Of a stretch of DNA of 64,000 bases, positions 29,588 to 37,487 are shown one piece after another. A model generated the notes under the pieces. That model had not been told where the DNA came from. It ran no database searches and worked only from the letters and a program-made list of their open reading frames with translations. The first letter of the stretch is position 1, and each line of letters starts with the position of its first letter. The stretch comes from DASSUW01 sp036257565 (GTDB lineage Bacteria; Actinomycetota; Thermoleophilia; Solirubrobacterales; Solirubrobacteraceae), in the NCBI GenBank assembly GCA_036257565.1, contig DATAFH010000063.1, forward strand, positions 13,601-77,600. The letters run 5' to 3'. The position numbers and the translations under genes are program-made.

Positions 29588-30062
29588 GCGGCGTCGCGGG
29601 TTCCCTGGCGGCCTGTCCGCTCGTCGTCGCGCCCGCGCACAGCCAGCTGAAGCCGGCCTGCAGCATGTCGTTGCCCGCCGACGCAGCGAGCACGGTGGCC
29701 ACGGCACGGCCCGTGGCTGGCGCGTGCAGGCGCAGCGCCACCAGCCCGAGGGCGCTCCAGGCGCCTGTGCAGCGAGTGCACGTGAGCAGCTCGCCGACGG
29801 CGTAGCGGAGTCGCCGGCCCTTCGGGCGCGGCTTCGGGCCCTCCTCGTCCACGAACGGCTGGCGAAGCCACGACTCCGCCTTCTCCTTGACGATCAGCTT
29901 CGAGAGCGCGAACGTGGCGGCCGCGACGACCGGGACCTCGCCCGTCGGCACCGACTCCCGGCCGCGCGCGCTCAGCGCCGTGACGCCGAGCAGCGCGCCG
30001 TAGACCGTCGACAGCGCGGCGTAGTCGGACGGCTCGGTCGGCGTCTGCGAGACGGGCCGCAC
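29568..30062 (-). CDS. DUF1360-family membrane protein
   Basis: This 164-aa protein is of uncharacterised function. The diagnostic region is GELLTCTRCTGAWSALGLVA (about 92-111), with two cysteines near the membrane start, plus two other hydrophobic stretches (about 18-32, 43-57) and a last one near 118-138. This pattern matches DUF1360, known from a B. subtilis spore protein and many actinobacteria. GTG 30062 is the start. A 35-codon proline-rich reading frame ends just upstream. Confidence 0.75.
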   Translation of the reverse strand: MRPVSQTPTEPSDYAALSTVYGALLGVTALSARGRESVPTGEVPVVAAATFALSKLIVKEKAESWLRQPFVDEEGPKPRPKGRRLRYAVGELLTCTRCTGAWSALGLVALRLHAPATGRAVATVLAASAGNDMLQAGFSWLCAGATTSGQAAREPATPLRRSAA

Positions 30063-30063
30063 G

Positions 30064-30171
30064 TCAGATCGGGCGGGGATTCGGGTCGGGGGGCAGCGGC
30101 CCGGGCTCGGGCGTGGGGCTCGGAGGCGCCGGCGGCGGCTCGGGCCGTGGTGTGGGAGCGGGAGCGGTCAC
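30064..30171 (-). CDS. Small proline-rich peptide (35 aa)
   Basis: A GTG-initiated frame encodes 35 residues of which about half are Pro, in the pattern PTPRPEPPPAPPSPTPEPG. It ends 1 nt before the DUF1360 start on the same strand, as a leader or coupled gene would. A similar Pro/Asp/Glu-rich frame occurs at 59475-59648. Such sequence can also arise by chance in GC-rich DNA, so the call is tentative. Confidence 0.35.
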   Translation of the reverse strand: MTAPAPTPRPEPPPAPPSPTPEPGPLPPDPNPRPI

Positions 30172-30390
30172 GAGATCTCGCGTACCCGGGTGCGGCGTGC
30201 CCTAACGACCGAGACGCCCCCGGACGGAGGGCGCCTCGGCATATGAGGAGGAGGGTTCGACGCGCCGATCGGAGGTTCAAGGGCGTTTCCGCGACGCGAC
30301 AACCAGTGAGTTCCCCTTCACCGCACCTCGCAAACCCTGCGGTGCGCGTCGGCGTGCTCGGCGCGTTGCCGCTCGCCGGGAACCGTCGGT
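30172..30390. other. Gap without a supported gene; possible terminator hairpin at 30211-30237
   Basis: The 219-nt gap holds a GC-rich hairpin: GAGACGCCC (30211-30219) faces GGGCGCCTC (30229-30237), 8 of 9 pairs, with no T-run. It lies downstream of the minus-strand membrane protein gene ending at 30391 and may terminate it. A 55-codon Arg-rich frame from ATG 30243 was judged not real. Nothing else is recognised. Confidence 0.4.
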
Positions 30391-30708
30391 TCAGCGCGGT
30401 CGGTCGCTGAGGCGCTCGGACTCGGGAGCCGGCGGGTGGCCGCCCTCGCCCTCCCCGCCGACACCGCCGGAGCCGGCGGGCGGCCGCGACCCGCGGGCGG
30501 GCTCGGCGCCGCCGCCGTCGAGGCCCTCGACGGTGCGGCCCTCCTCCGTCTGCCGGCCGGCGTGCTGGTCCGTGTCGCCGAGCGGGGTGGTCTCGTCCGG
30601 CCGGGCGATGGCCGCCTCCTGGCGTGAGCGGGTGGCCCGCAGCACGAAGAACGTCACGCCGGCGGCGACGATGAGCAGGACGAGGATGGCGGCGATCACG
30701 TAGCCCAT
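30391..30708 (-). CDS. Small single-pass membrane protein with disordered tail
   Basis: This 105-aa protein has one N-terminal transmembrane helix (about 3-24, GYVIAAILVLLIVAAGVTFF), then a short basic stretch and about 75 residues of Gly/Pro/Glu/Asp-rich disordered sequence, predicted to lie in the cytoplasm. No family is recognised. It may have a SigB-like promoter (30718-30744), which would place it in the stress regulon and make its transcript almost leaderless. It diverges from the HAD phosphatase gene. Confidence 0.65.
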   Translation of the reverse strand: MGYVIAAILVLLIVAAGVTFFVLRATRSRQEAAIARPDETTPLGDTDQHAGRQTEEGRTVEGLDGGGAEPARGSRPPAGSGGVGGEGEGGHPPAPESERLSDRPR

Positions 30709-30717
30709 GCTTGACGG

Positions 30718-30744
30718 CTACCCGGCCCCGGTCGCGGGTAAAAC
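30718..30744 (-). promoter_or_regulatory. SigB/SigF-like promoter for the small membrane protein
   Basis: On the minus strand GTTTTA (30744-30739) and GGGTAG (30723-30718) are 15 nt apart, a good match to GTTT-N14-16-GGGTA. The -10 ends 9 nt before ATG 30708, so the message would be nearly leaderless. It overlaps the leader of the divergent HAD gene. Assigned by eye. Confidence 0.5.
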
Positions 30745-30754
30745 GGAGGCTTCC

Positions 30755-31405
30755 ATGAGCGCCGCGGCGATCCTCGACATCGACGGCACGCTCGTCGATA
30801 CGAACTACCACCACACGATCGCGTGGTACCGGGCATTCCGCCAGACCGGCGTGACGCTCCCGCTGTGGCGGATCCATCGGCACATCGGGATGGGTGGCGA
30901 CCAACTCGTGGCGGCCCTCACGAGCGACGCCTTCGAGGCCTCCCACGGCGACGACGTGCGGGCGGCCGAGAAGGTCCTCTACTTCGAGTTGATCGAGGAG
31001 GTCCGCCCGCTCGAGGGCGCGCGCGAGCTGGTCGAGGACCTCAAGCGCGGCGGCCATCCCGTGGTCCTCGCCTCGTCGGCCAAGCCGGAGGAGGTCAGCC
31101 ATTACCTCGAGCTGCTCGACGTCCGGGCGCTGGCCGACGGCTGGACCGACTCGGGGGACGTGGAGCGCACGAAGCCGGAGCCCGACCTCGTCAAGGCCGC
31201 CATCGAGAAGGCGGGCAGCGGCGACGCGGTGATGGTCGGCGATTCGACCTGGGACTGCCTGGCGGCGCGCAGGGCCGGCGTTCAGACGCTCGCCGTCCTC
31301 ACCGGCGGCTTCAGCGAGGGCGAGCTGCGCGAGGCGGGCGCCGCGGCGGTGTTCGCCTCGGTGCAGGAGCTGCGGCAGCGTCTCGGTGAGACGCCGCTCG
31401 CCTGA
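30755..31405 (+). CDS. HAD-superfamily hydrolase (phosphoglycolate phosphatase-like)
   Basis: This 216-aa HAD subfamily I phosphatase has motif I ILDIDGTLVDTN (nucleophile Asp near residue 8), motif II VLASSAKPEE, motif III lysine in KPEPDLV, and motif IV MVGDSTWDCLAARR. A helical cap lies at about 20-80. Substrates of this group include phosphoglycolate and sugar phosphates; none can be singled out. GGAGG lies 5 nt before ATG 30755. It is followed by a SigB-type sigma gene about 70 nt later. Confidence 0.88.
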   Translation: MSAAAILDIDGTLVDTNYHHTIAWYRAFRQTGVTLPLWRIHRHIGMGGDQLVAALTSDAFEASHGDDVRAAEKVLYFELIEEVRPLEGARELVEDLKRGGHPVVLASSAKPEEVSHYLELLDVRALADGWTDSGDVERTKPEPDLVKAAIEKAGSGDAVMVGDSTWDCLAARRAGVQTLAVLTGGFSEGELREAGAAAVFASVQELRQRLGETPLA

Positions 31406-31478
31406 GACCGGCGTCTGGCGCTAGCCTGGGGTGCGGGTGGCCGCCTCGCCGCCGAGGCGACGCGCCAGCCCAAGCCTG

Positions 31479-32285
31479 ATGACGCCACGTTTCCCCGAGC
31501 GGCCGGGCGCCGCTGCATCCGAGGCCGAGGCCCCTGGCCTCTCGCGGGCCGAGGAGGATCGGCGTCTGCTGGTGCGCTACCACCGCCAGGGCGACCAGGC
31601 GGCGCGCGAGCAGCTGGTGGAGCGGCTGCTGCCACTGGCGCGGCGGATGGCGCGGCGCTACCGGCGCTCGGACGAGCCGCTCGACGACCTTGTGCAGGTG
31701 GCCACGCTCGGCCTGATCAAGGCGATCGACCGCTTCGATCCCGGTCGCGAGACGGCCTTCTCCTCCTACGCCGTGCCGACCATGCTCGGCGAGCTGAAGC
31801 GCTACTTCCGTGACAACGGATGGGCCGTCCATGTCCCTCGCGGCATGCAGGAGCGCGTCATGCAGGTCGACAACGCGGTCAAGGAGCTCTCGCGCAAGCT
31901 CGGCCGCTCACCGTCGGTCGACGAGATCGGCGCCCAGCTCGACCTCTCCCAGGAGCAGGTCCTGGAGGCGATGGAGGCGGCCTCGGCCTACGACGCGGTG
32001 TCGCTCGAGTCGTACCGCTTCGGCGACGAGGGGGACGGCGAGACGTACGCCGAGTCGATCGGTGAGGAGGACGAGCGCTTCGAGCTCGTGGAGTACGGCG
32101 CGACGATCGCGCCGACGCTCGAGGCGCTCCCGCCGCGCGACCGCACCGTGCTGCACCTGCGGTTCGTCGAGGACCTCACGCAGGCCGAGATCGCCGAGCG
32201 CGTCGGCGTGTCCCAGATGCACGTGTCGCGGCTCATCCGGCGGGCGCTCGAGCGGCTGCGCACGGTCGCCGAGCACTCCGGATAG
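31479..32285 (+). CDS. SigB/SigF-type sigma factor (second of three)
   Basis: This 268-aa sigma factor closely resembles the product at 24581. It has region 2 EPLDDLVQVATLGLIKAIDR with FSSYAVPTMLGELKRYFRD, region 3 (SVDEIGAQLDLSQEQVLEAM), and region 4 DLTQAEIAERVGVSQMHVSR. ATG 31479 is chosen; GTG 31431 would add 16 Arg/Ser-rich residues. It stands immediately before the carbamoyltransferase-glycan operon (75-nt gap). It may regulate that operon, but no SigB-type promoter was seen in the gap. Confidence 0.9.
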   Translation: MTPRFPERPGAAASEAEAPGLSRAEEDRRLLVRYHRQGDQAAREQLVERLLPLARRMARRYRRSDEPLDDLVQVATLGLIKAIDRFDPGRETAFSSYAVPTMLGELKRYFRDNGWAVHVPRGMQERVMQVDNAVKELSRKLGRSPSVDEIGAQLDLSQEQVLEAMEAASAYDAVSLESYRFGDEGDGETYAESIGEEDERFELVEYGATIAPTLEALPPRDRTVLHLRFVEDLTQAEIAERVGVSQMHVSRLIRRALERLRTVAEHSG

Positions 32286-32330
32286 CGGTACGTCATTCGA
32301 AGGTCACTTGCGTGACCGGCACCGTTTCCC

Positions 32331-32360
32331 GAGAGCCACTTCTCGGAGAGCCGCTTCTCG
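32331..32360 (+). repeat. 15-bp tandem duplication abutting the carbamoyltransferase start
   Basis: GAGAGCCACTTCTCG (32331-32345) is followed directly by GAGAGCCGCTTCTCG (32346-32360), one mismatch, and the ATG begins at the next base. Each unit contains a small hairpin (CGAGA with TCTCG). The duplicate occupies the position of the ribosome binding site, which is not otherwise obvious. Confidence 0.7.
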
Positions 32361-34010
32361 ATGGCAAGTGTTCTGGGCGTCAATGCCGTGTTCCACGATC
32401 CTGCCGCGGCGCTCGTCGTCGACGGCCGGACCGTCGCCGCCGCCGAGGAGGAGCGCTTCTCGCGTCGGAAGCACGGCAAGGCGCCGGTCGCCTTCTCGAC
32501 GTGGGAGCTACCCGAGCAGGCGATGGCGTTCTGCCTGTCGGAGGCCGGGCACTCGCCGGGCGACCTGGACGCGGTCGCCTATTCGTATGACCCCGACCTG
32601 GCGCCGTCCGCGAACGGCGACGTCACTGCCTCGGACTGGGAGGGCCTGCGCACGCTCTACGCCCGCCGCGCGCCGCTCTTCCTGCGTACGAGCCTGCCCG
32701 GGCTCGACCCCGAGCGCGTGCGCTGGGTCCCGCACCACGTCGCGCACGCCGCGTCGGCCACCTTCGCGTCGGGTCTCGACCCGTGCGACGTGCTCGTGCT
32801 CGACGGTCGCGGCGAGCGCGCCTCGCACCTCGCCGGCCGCTTTGCCGGCGGCCGACTCGAGACCCTGGCCGTCCAGGAACTGCCGCACTCGCTGGGGCTG
32901 CTCTACGAGGAGCTGACGGCCCACCTCGGCTTCCGCCGCTCCTCGGACGAGTACAAGGTGATGGCGATGGCCTCGTACGGGACGCCGAGGGGGCTCGAGC
33001 GGCTGCGGGAGCTGGTGCGGGCCGACGGCGAGGGCGGGTTCAGCGTCGGCCCGGTGGACTTCAGCGCCTTCGCGCCGCCCCTGGCGCCGGGCGGCGAGTT
33101 CGCGCCCGCCCACGCCGACCTCGCCGCCAGCGTGCAGCGGCGGCTCGAGGAGGTGCTGCTCGACCTGGCGCGCGACCTCCAGGCGCGCACGGGCAACCGC
33201 GCGCTGGTGATGGCCGGCGGCGTGGCGCTCAACTGCGTGGCCAACTCGCGGCTGTGGCGGGAGGGGCCGTACGAGCGGATCTGGGTCCAGCCTGCGTCGG
33301 GCGACGCCGGCACGGCGCTGGGCGCGGCGATGCACGTCGCGGCGTCGCTGGGCGACGAGGTGGCGCCGATGGAGACCGCGGCGCTCGGCCGCGGGTGGGA
33401 CGAGGCGGCGCTCGAGCAGCGCCTGCGGACCGCAGCCGTGGCGTTCGAGCGGCCGGACGACGTGGCAGGCGCCGTGGCCGAGGCGCTGGCGCGCAACGAG
33501 GTCGTCGCATGGTTCCAGGGGCGGTCGGAGTTCGGGCCGCGGGCGCTCGGGCACCGGTCGCTGCTCGCCGACCCGCGCGCCGCCGCCAACCTCGAGCGGC
33601 TCAACGACGTCAAGGGGCGCGAGCAGTTCCGGCCGGTGGCGCCGATGGTGCTCGCCGAGCGGGCGGCGGAGATCTTCGACGGGCCGCTCCCGTCGCCGTT
33701 CATGCTCTTCACCCACGGCGTGCGGCCCGGGTGGGCGGAGCGGATCCCCGCGGTGGTGCACGTCGACGGGACGGCGCGCATCCAGACCGTCGACCGTGCG
33801 GCGGAGCCGGAGGTGGCGCGGATGCTCGAGCGCTTCGAGGCGCTGACCTCCGTACCGGTCGTCGTGAACACGAGCCTCAACACCGCGGGGCGGCCGATGG
33901 TCGACGATCCCCGCGACGCGCTCGAGTGCTTCGGCTCATCGCCGGTCGACCTCCTGGCCATCGGGCCGTTCGTCGTGCGGCGCGCGGCGGCGGGGCAGGC
34001 GGCGGCGTGA
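32361..34010 (+). CDS. NodU/CmcH-family O-carbamoyltransferase
   Basis: This 549-aa enzyme transfers a carbamoyl group from carbamoyl phosphate, through carbamoyl-adenylate, to a sugar or antibiotic hydroxyl. The N-terminal TsaD/Kae1-like domain (about 1-340) has VNAVFHDPAAALV, HHVAHAAS (metal-binding histidines) and MAGGVALNCVANS. The C-terminal domain (about 370-545) has QGRSEFGPRALGHRS, KGREQFRPVAPMV and VNTSLNTAGRPMV, all family hallmarks. Length matches NodU/TobZ. It begins a nine-gene operon with 4-nt overlap to the next gene; the acceptor is probably the heptose-type glycan made by the cluster. Confidence 0.92.
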   Translation: MASVLGVNAVFHDPAAALVVDGRTVAAAEEERFSRRKHGKAPVAFSTWELPEQAMAFCLSEAGHSPGDLDAVAYSYDPDLAPSANGDVTASDWEGLRTLYARRAPLFLRTSLPGLDPERVRWVPHHVAHAASATFASGLDPCDVLVLDGRGERASHLAGRFAGGRLETLAVQELPHSLGLLYEELTAHLGFRRSSDEYKVMAMASYGTPRGLERLRELVRADGEGGFSVGPVDFSAFAPPLAPGGEFAPAHADLAASVQRRLEEVLLDLARDLQARTGNRALVMAGGVALNCVANSRLWREGPYERIWVQPASGDAGTALGAAMHVAASLGDEVAPMETAALGRGWDEAALEQRLRTAAVAFERPDDVAGAVAEALARNEVVAWFQGRSEFGPRALGHRSLLADPRAAANLERLNDVKGREQFRPVAPMVLAERAAEIFDGPLPSPFMLFTHGVRPGWAERIPAVVHVDGTARIQTVDRAAEPEVARMLERFEALTSVPVVVNTSLNTAGRPMVDDPRDALECFGSSPVDLLAIGPFVVRRAAAGQAAA

Positions 34011-35554
34011 GCTACGAGGTCGTGGTGCCGTCGTGCGGGCGGCCGTGCCTAGAGGCGCTGCTCCCCGCGCTCGCGGCCGGCGACGGGCCGCTCCCCGAGC
34101 GCGTGCTGCTCGTCGACGACCGGTCCGACCGCTCGACGCCGCTGGTGGCGCCGCGGCACCTCGGCGCGCTGCGCGTCGAGGTGGTCGCGGGCAAGGCACG
34201 GGGGCCGGCGGCGGCGCGGAACCGCGGCTGGCGCGCAGCGCGCGCCGAGTGGGTCGCGTTCCTCGACGACGACGTGATCCCGCCGCCGGGATGGCGCGCC
34301 GCGCTCGCCGCGGACCTTGCGGGGTCGCCGGCGGGGGTGGGCGGATCGCAGGGACGGATCCGCGTGCCGCTGCCGCGCCATCGCCGTCCGACGGACTGGG
34401 AGCGCAACGTCGCGGGGCTCGAGCATGCGCGCTGGGCGACGGCCGACATGGCCTACCGCCGGGAGGCGCTGGCATCGGTCGGCGGGTTCGACGAGCGCTT
34501 CCCGCGGGCCTACCGCGAGGACGCCGACCTCGGCCTGCGGCTGGTCGAGGCCGGTTGGTCGCTCGTCGAGGGCCGCCGGAGCGTGCTGCACCCGGTCGGC
34601 CCCGCTCCGGCCTCGGTGTCGCTGGCCAAGCAGGCCGGCAACGCCGACGACGTGCTGATGCGCCGGGTGCACGGGCGCGGCTGGCGCGAGCGCGCCGGCG
34701 TGCCGCACGGCCGCCGGCCGCGGCATCTGGCGACGGCTGCCGCCGGCATTGCGTCGCTCTCCCTCGCGGCCTCCCGGCGCATGAGACCGGTGGCAGCCGC
34801 GGCCGGCGCCGCGTGGCTCGCCGGCACGGCCGAGCTGGCGTGGGCGCGCATCGCGCCCGGCCCGCGGACGCGCGGCGAGGCGCTCATGATGGGGTGGACG
34901 AGCGTGCTGATGCCGTTCGTTGCATCGGCGTGGTGGCTGCGCGGGCTCGCGCGGCGGCCCGGGCGCGAGCCCGTCCCGCCCCCGCAGGCTGTGCTCTTCG
35001 ACCGCGACGGGACGCTGGCGGTCGACGTGCCCTACAACGGGGACCCGTCGCGGGTCGAGCCGATGCCGGGCGCGGTCGCGGCCCTCGAGCGCCTGCGCGA
35101 GGCGGGCATCCCGACGGCGGTGGTCTCGAACCAGAGCGGCGTGGCGCGCGGGCTGCTCGAACCGCACGAGGTGGAGGCGGTCAACGCGCGGCTGGGCGCG
35201 CTGCTCGGGCCGCTCGGCCCGGTCGAGTGGTGCCCGCACGGCCCTGGGGAGGGCTGCGGGTGCCGCAAACCGGCTCCCGGGCTCGTGCTGCGAGCCGCGG
35301 AGCGGCTGGGGGTGAACCCCCGGCGGTGCGCGGTGGTGGGGGACATCGGGGCCGACGTCGAGGCGGCGCGGGCGGCGGGCGCGCGCGGCATCCTCGTGCC
35401 CACGCCCCGCACGCGGCTCGAGGAGATCGAGGCGGCGGACGAGGTGGCTGCCGACCTCGAGCGGGCGATCGATCTGCTGCTCGACGGCCGGCGCGCCGGC
35501 GATCCGGTGCCCGTGCCGCTGGTGGACCGCCGGTTGCAGGTGGTGGGCGCATGA
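34007..35554 (+). CDS. Fusion: GT2 glycosyltransferase, membrane segment, GmhB-type HAD phosphatase
   Basis: This 515-aa protein is fused from two parts. Residues 1-245 form a GT-A family 2 transferase with EVVVPSCGRP, VAFLDDDVIPP (the DXD) and YREDADLGLR. A region with hydrophobic helices follows (about 245-320). Residues 330-500 are a HAD-IIIA phosphatase like GmhB: LFDRDGTLAVD, VVSNQSGVARG, the zinc loop CPHGPGEGCGCRKP and VVGDIGADVEAA. GmhB dephosphorylates heptose 1,7-bisphosphate, which fits GmhA and HldE in the same operon. GTGA overlaps the carbamoyltransferase stop. I do not know of this fusion as a characterised enzyme. Confidence 0.88.
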   Translation: MSYEVVVPSCGRPCLEALLPALAAGDGPLPERVLLVDDRSDRSTPLVAPRHLGALRVEVVAGKARGPAAARNRGWRAARAEWVAFLDDDVIPPPGWRAALAADLAGSPAGVGGSQGRIRVPLPRHRRPTDWERNVAGLEHARWATADMAYRREALASVGGFDERFPRAYREDADLGLRLVEAGWSLVEGRRSVLHPVGPAPASVSLAKQAGNADDVLMRRVHGRGWRERAGVPHGRRPRHLATAAAGIASLSLAASRRMRPVAAAAGAAWLAGTAELAWARIAPGPRTRGEALMMGWTSVLMPFVASAWWLRGLARRPGREPVPPPQAVLFDRDGTLAVDVPYNGDPSRVEPMPGAVAALERLREAGIPTAVVSNQSGVARGLLEPHEVEAVNARLGALLGPLGPVEWCPHGPGEGCGCRKPAPGLVLRAAERLGVNPRRCAVVGDIGADVEAARAAGARGILVPTPRTRLEEIEAADEVAADLERAIDLLLDGRRAGDPVPVPLVDRRLQVVGA

Positions 35555-36555
35555 CGCGCGTGCTCGCCGTCCGGCTCGACAACGAGGGCGACGTCCTGCT
35601 CGCGGGTCCGGCGATCCGCGCGCTGGCCGCAGGTGCCGAGCACCTCACGCTGCTGTGCGGGCCGCGCGGGCGGCAGGCGGCGGCGATGCTGCCGGGTGTC
35701 GACGACGCCCTCGTCTGGCGGGCGCCGTGGATCGATCCCGAGCCCGACCCCGTCGACCGCGCTGCGGTCGAGGCGCTGGTGCAGCGCGTCGCCGCCGTGC
35801 GCGCCGACCGGGCCGTCATCTTCGGCTCGTTCCACCAGAGCCCGCTGCCCACGGCGCTGGTCCTGCGCATGGCGGGGGTCCCGTGGATCGCCGCCACGTC
35901 GGTCGACTACCCGGGCTCGCTGCTCGACCTCCGGCACCGGATCGACGACGACGTACACGAGGTCGAGCGCGCGCTCGACCTCGTCGAGACCGCGGGGTTC
36001 GCGGTGCCGCCGGGGGACGAGGGGCAGCTCCGGGTCACTGGCGTGGCGCCGAGCCCGATCGAGCAGCCGTACGTCGTCGTGCACCCTGGCGCCTCCGTCC
36101 CCGCCCGTGGGTGGCCGCCCGAGCGCCACGCCGAGCTCGTCGACGCGCTCGTCGCCACCGGGCGCCGCGTGGTCGTCACCGGCGCGCCGTCCGAGCGCGC
36201 CCTGACCGCGCAGGTCGCCGGGCCGGCAGCGGTCGATCTGGGCGGTCTGACGGATTTCCCCGGTCTGGCGGGCGTGCTTGCGGGAGCGGAGGTCGTCGTC
36301 GTGGGCAACACGGGGCCGGCGCATCTCGCGGCGGCCGTGGGCACGCCGGTGGTGTCGCTGTTCGCGCCGACGGTCCCCGCCGTGCGCTGGCGCCCGTGGC
36401 GAGTGCCGCACGAACTGCTCTTTGTCGACGTCCCGTGCGCCGGCTGCCGCGCCCGGCGGTGCCCCGTCCCCGGCCATCCGTGCCTCGGCGGGGTCGAGGT
36501 CGCGGACGTGCTCTCGGCCGCCGAGAGAGTGGCTCGAACCCCGGTGCTGCTGTGA
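35551..36555 (+). CDS. GT9 family glycosyltransferase (heptosyltransferase-like)
   Basis: This 334-aa GT-B enzyme of the ADP-heptose:LPS heptosyltransferase family opens with VLAVRLDNEGDVLLAGPAIR. It has VVHPGASVPARGWPPE before the donor site and ends the donor domain with VVVGNTGPAHLAAAVGTPVV, the nucleotide-heptose-binding signature. A Cys-rich C-terminus (CAGCRARRC) is seen in many GT9 enzymes. ATGA overlaps the fusion gene. Acceptor unknown. Confidence 0.88.
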   Translation: MTRVLAVRLDNEGDVLLAGPAIRALAAGAEHLTLLCGPRGRQAAAMLPGVDDALVWRAPWIDPEPDPVDRAAVEALVQRVAAVRADRAVIFGSFHQSPLPTALVLRMAGVPWIAATSVDYPGSLLDLRHRIDDDVHEVERALDLVETAGFAVPPGDEGQLRVTGVAPSPIEQPYVVVHPGASVPARGWPPERHAELVDALVATGRRVVVTGAPSERALTAQVAGPAAVDLGGLTDFPGLAGVLAGAEVVVVGNTGPAHLAAAVGTPVVSLFAPTVPAVRWRPWRVPHELLFVDVPCAGCRARRCPVPGHPCLGGVEVADVLSAAERVARTPVLL

Positions 36556-37487
36556 GGGTCCTGCTCTGGCACGTGCACGGCGCCTGGACGACCGCGTTCG
36601 TCCACGGCAAGCACGAGTACACGGTGCCCGTGGTCGCCGACCGCGGCCCGGACGGCGTCGGCATCGCGCGAACCTACTCCTGGCCCGACGGCGTCCGCGA
36701 GCTGCCGCCCGACCGGCTGCGCGACGAGGAGTTCGACGTGGTCGTACTCCAGCGCCCGCACGAGCTCGAGCGGCTCGCCGAGGCGTGGCTCGGCCCCCGG
36801 CCTGGCCGCGACCTGCCGGCCGTCTACGTCGAGCACAACGCGCCGCAGGGTCGGATCTCCGAGATGCGCCATCCGGCCGCCGACCGCCCCGACCTCGTGC
36901 TCGTCCACGTGACCCACTTCAACGCGCTGTTCTGGGACGCCGGCTCGACGCCGACCCGCGTCGTCGAGCACGGGATCGTCGATCCCGGGGTGCGCTACAC
37001 GGGCGAGCTTCCCCGCGCTGCGGTGGTCATCAACGAGGCGCGCCGCCGTGCGCGCGTGACCGGCACCGACCTGCTCGACCGGTTCGCGGAGGCGGCCCCG
37101 CTCGATCTCTTCGGCATGGACGCCGGGAGCCTCGGCGGCGTCGAGGACCTGCCGCAGGACGACCTGCACGACGAGATCGCACGCCGGCGCGTGTACCTGC
37201 ATCCGATCCGGTGGACGTCGCTCGGGCTCTCGCTGCTGGAGGCGATGCATCTGGGCATGCCGGTGGTCGCGCTCGGGACCACTGAAGCGCACGAGGCGGT
37301 CCCGGCTGAGGCCGGCACGGTGTCGACGCGGCTCGACGTGCTCGAGGACGCGGTCCGCCGCCTGGTGGCGGACCCCGCCGAGGCGCGCGACCGCGGCGCC
37401 GCCGCCCGGGCCGCCGCGCTCGAGCGGTATGGCCTTGAGCGCTTCCTGGCTGACTGGGACGACGTCCTGGACGGCGTGGCCTCATGA
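36552..37487 (+). CDS. Glycosyltransferase (GT-B fold, GT4-like)
   Basis: This 311-aa protein resembles a shortened GT4 enzyme. It starts VLLWHVHGAWTTAFVHGKHE, has an acceptor-domain strand YVEHNAPQGRI, and a donor-site helix SLGLSLLEAMHLGMPVVALG with the conserved Glu. The C-terminal AAALERYGLERFLADW is typical of the family end. It overlaps its neighbours by 4 nt on both sides. Likely donor could be a nucleotide sugar, possibly ADP-heptose made by the operon; specificity is not deducible. Confidence 0.8.
   Translation: MRVLLWHVHGAWTTAFVHGKHEYTVPVVADRGPDGVGIARTYSWPDGVRELPPDRLRDEEFDVVVLQRPHELERLAEAWLGPRPGRDLPAVYVEHNAPQGRISEMRHPAADRPDLVLVHVTHFNALFWDAGSTPTRVVEHGIVDPGVRYTGELPRAAVVINEARRRARVTGTDLLDRFAEAAPLDLFGMDAGSLGGVEDLPQDDLHDEIARRRVYLHPIRWTSLGLSLLEAMHLGMPVVALGTTEAHEAVPAEAGTVSTRLDVLEDAVRRLVADPAEARDRGAAARAAALERYGLERFLADWDDVLDGVAS

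Noticed and set aside
30243..30410. 55-codon frame starting MRRRVRRADRRF
   Set aside because: Arg-rich, no family, overlaps the 3' end of the opposite small membrane protein gene; no plausible ribosome site distance apart from chance GGAGG repeats.
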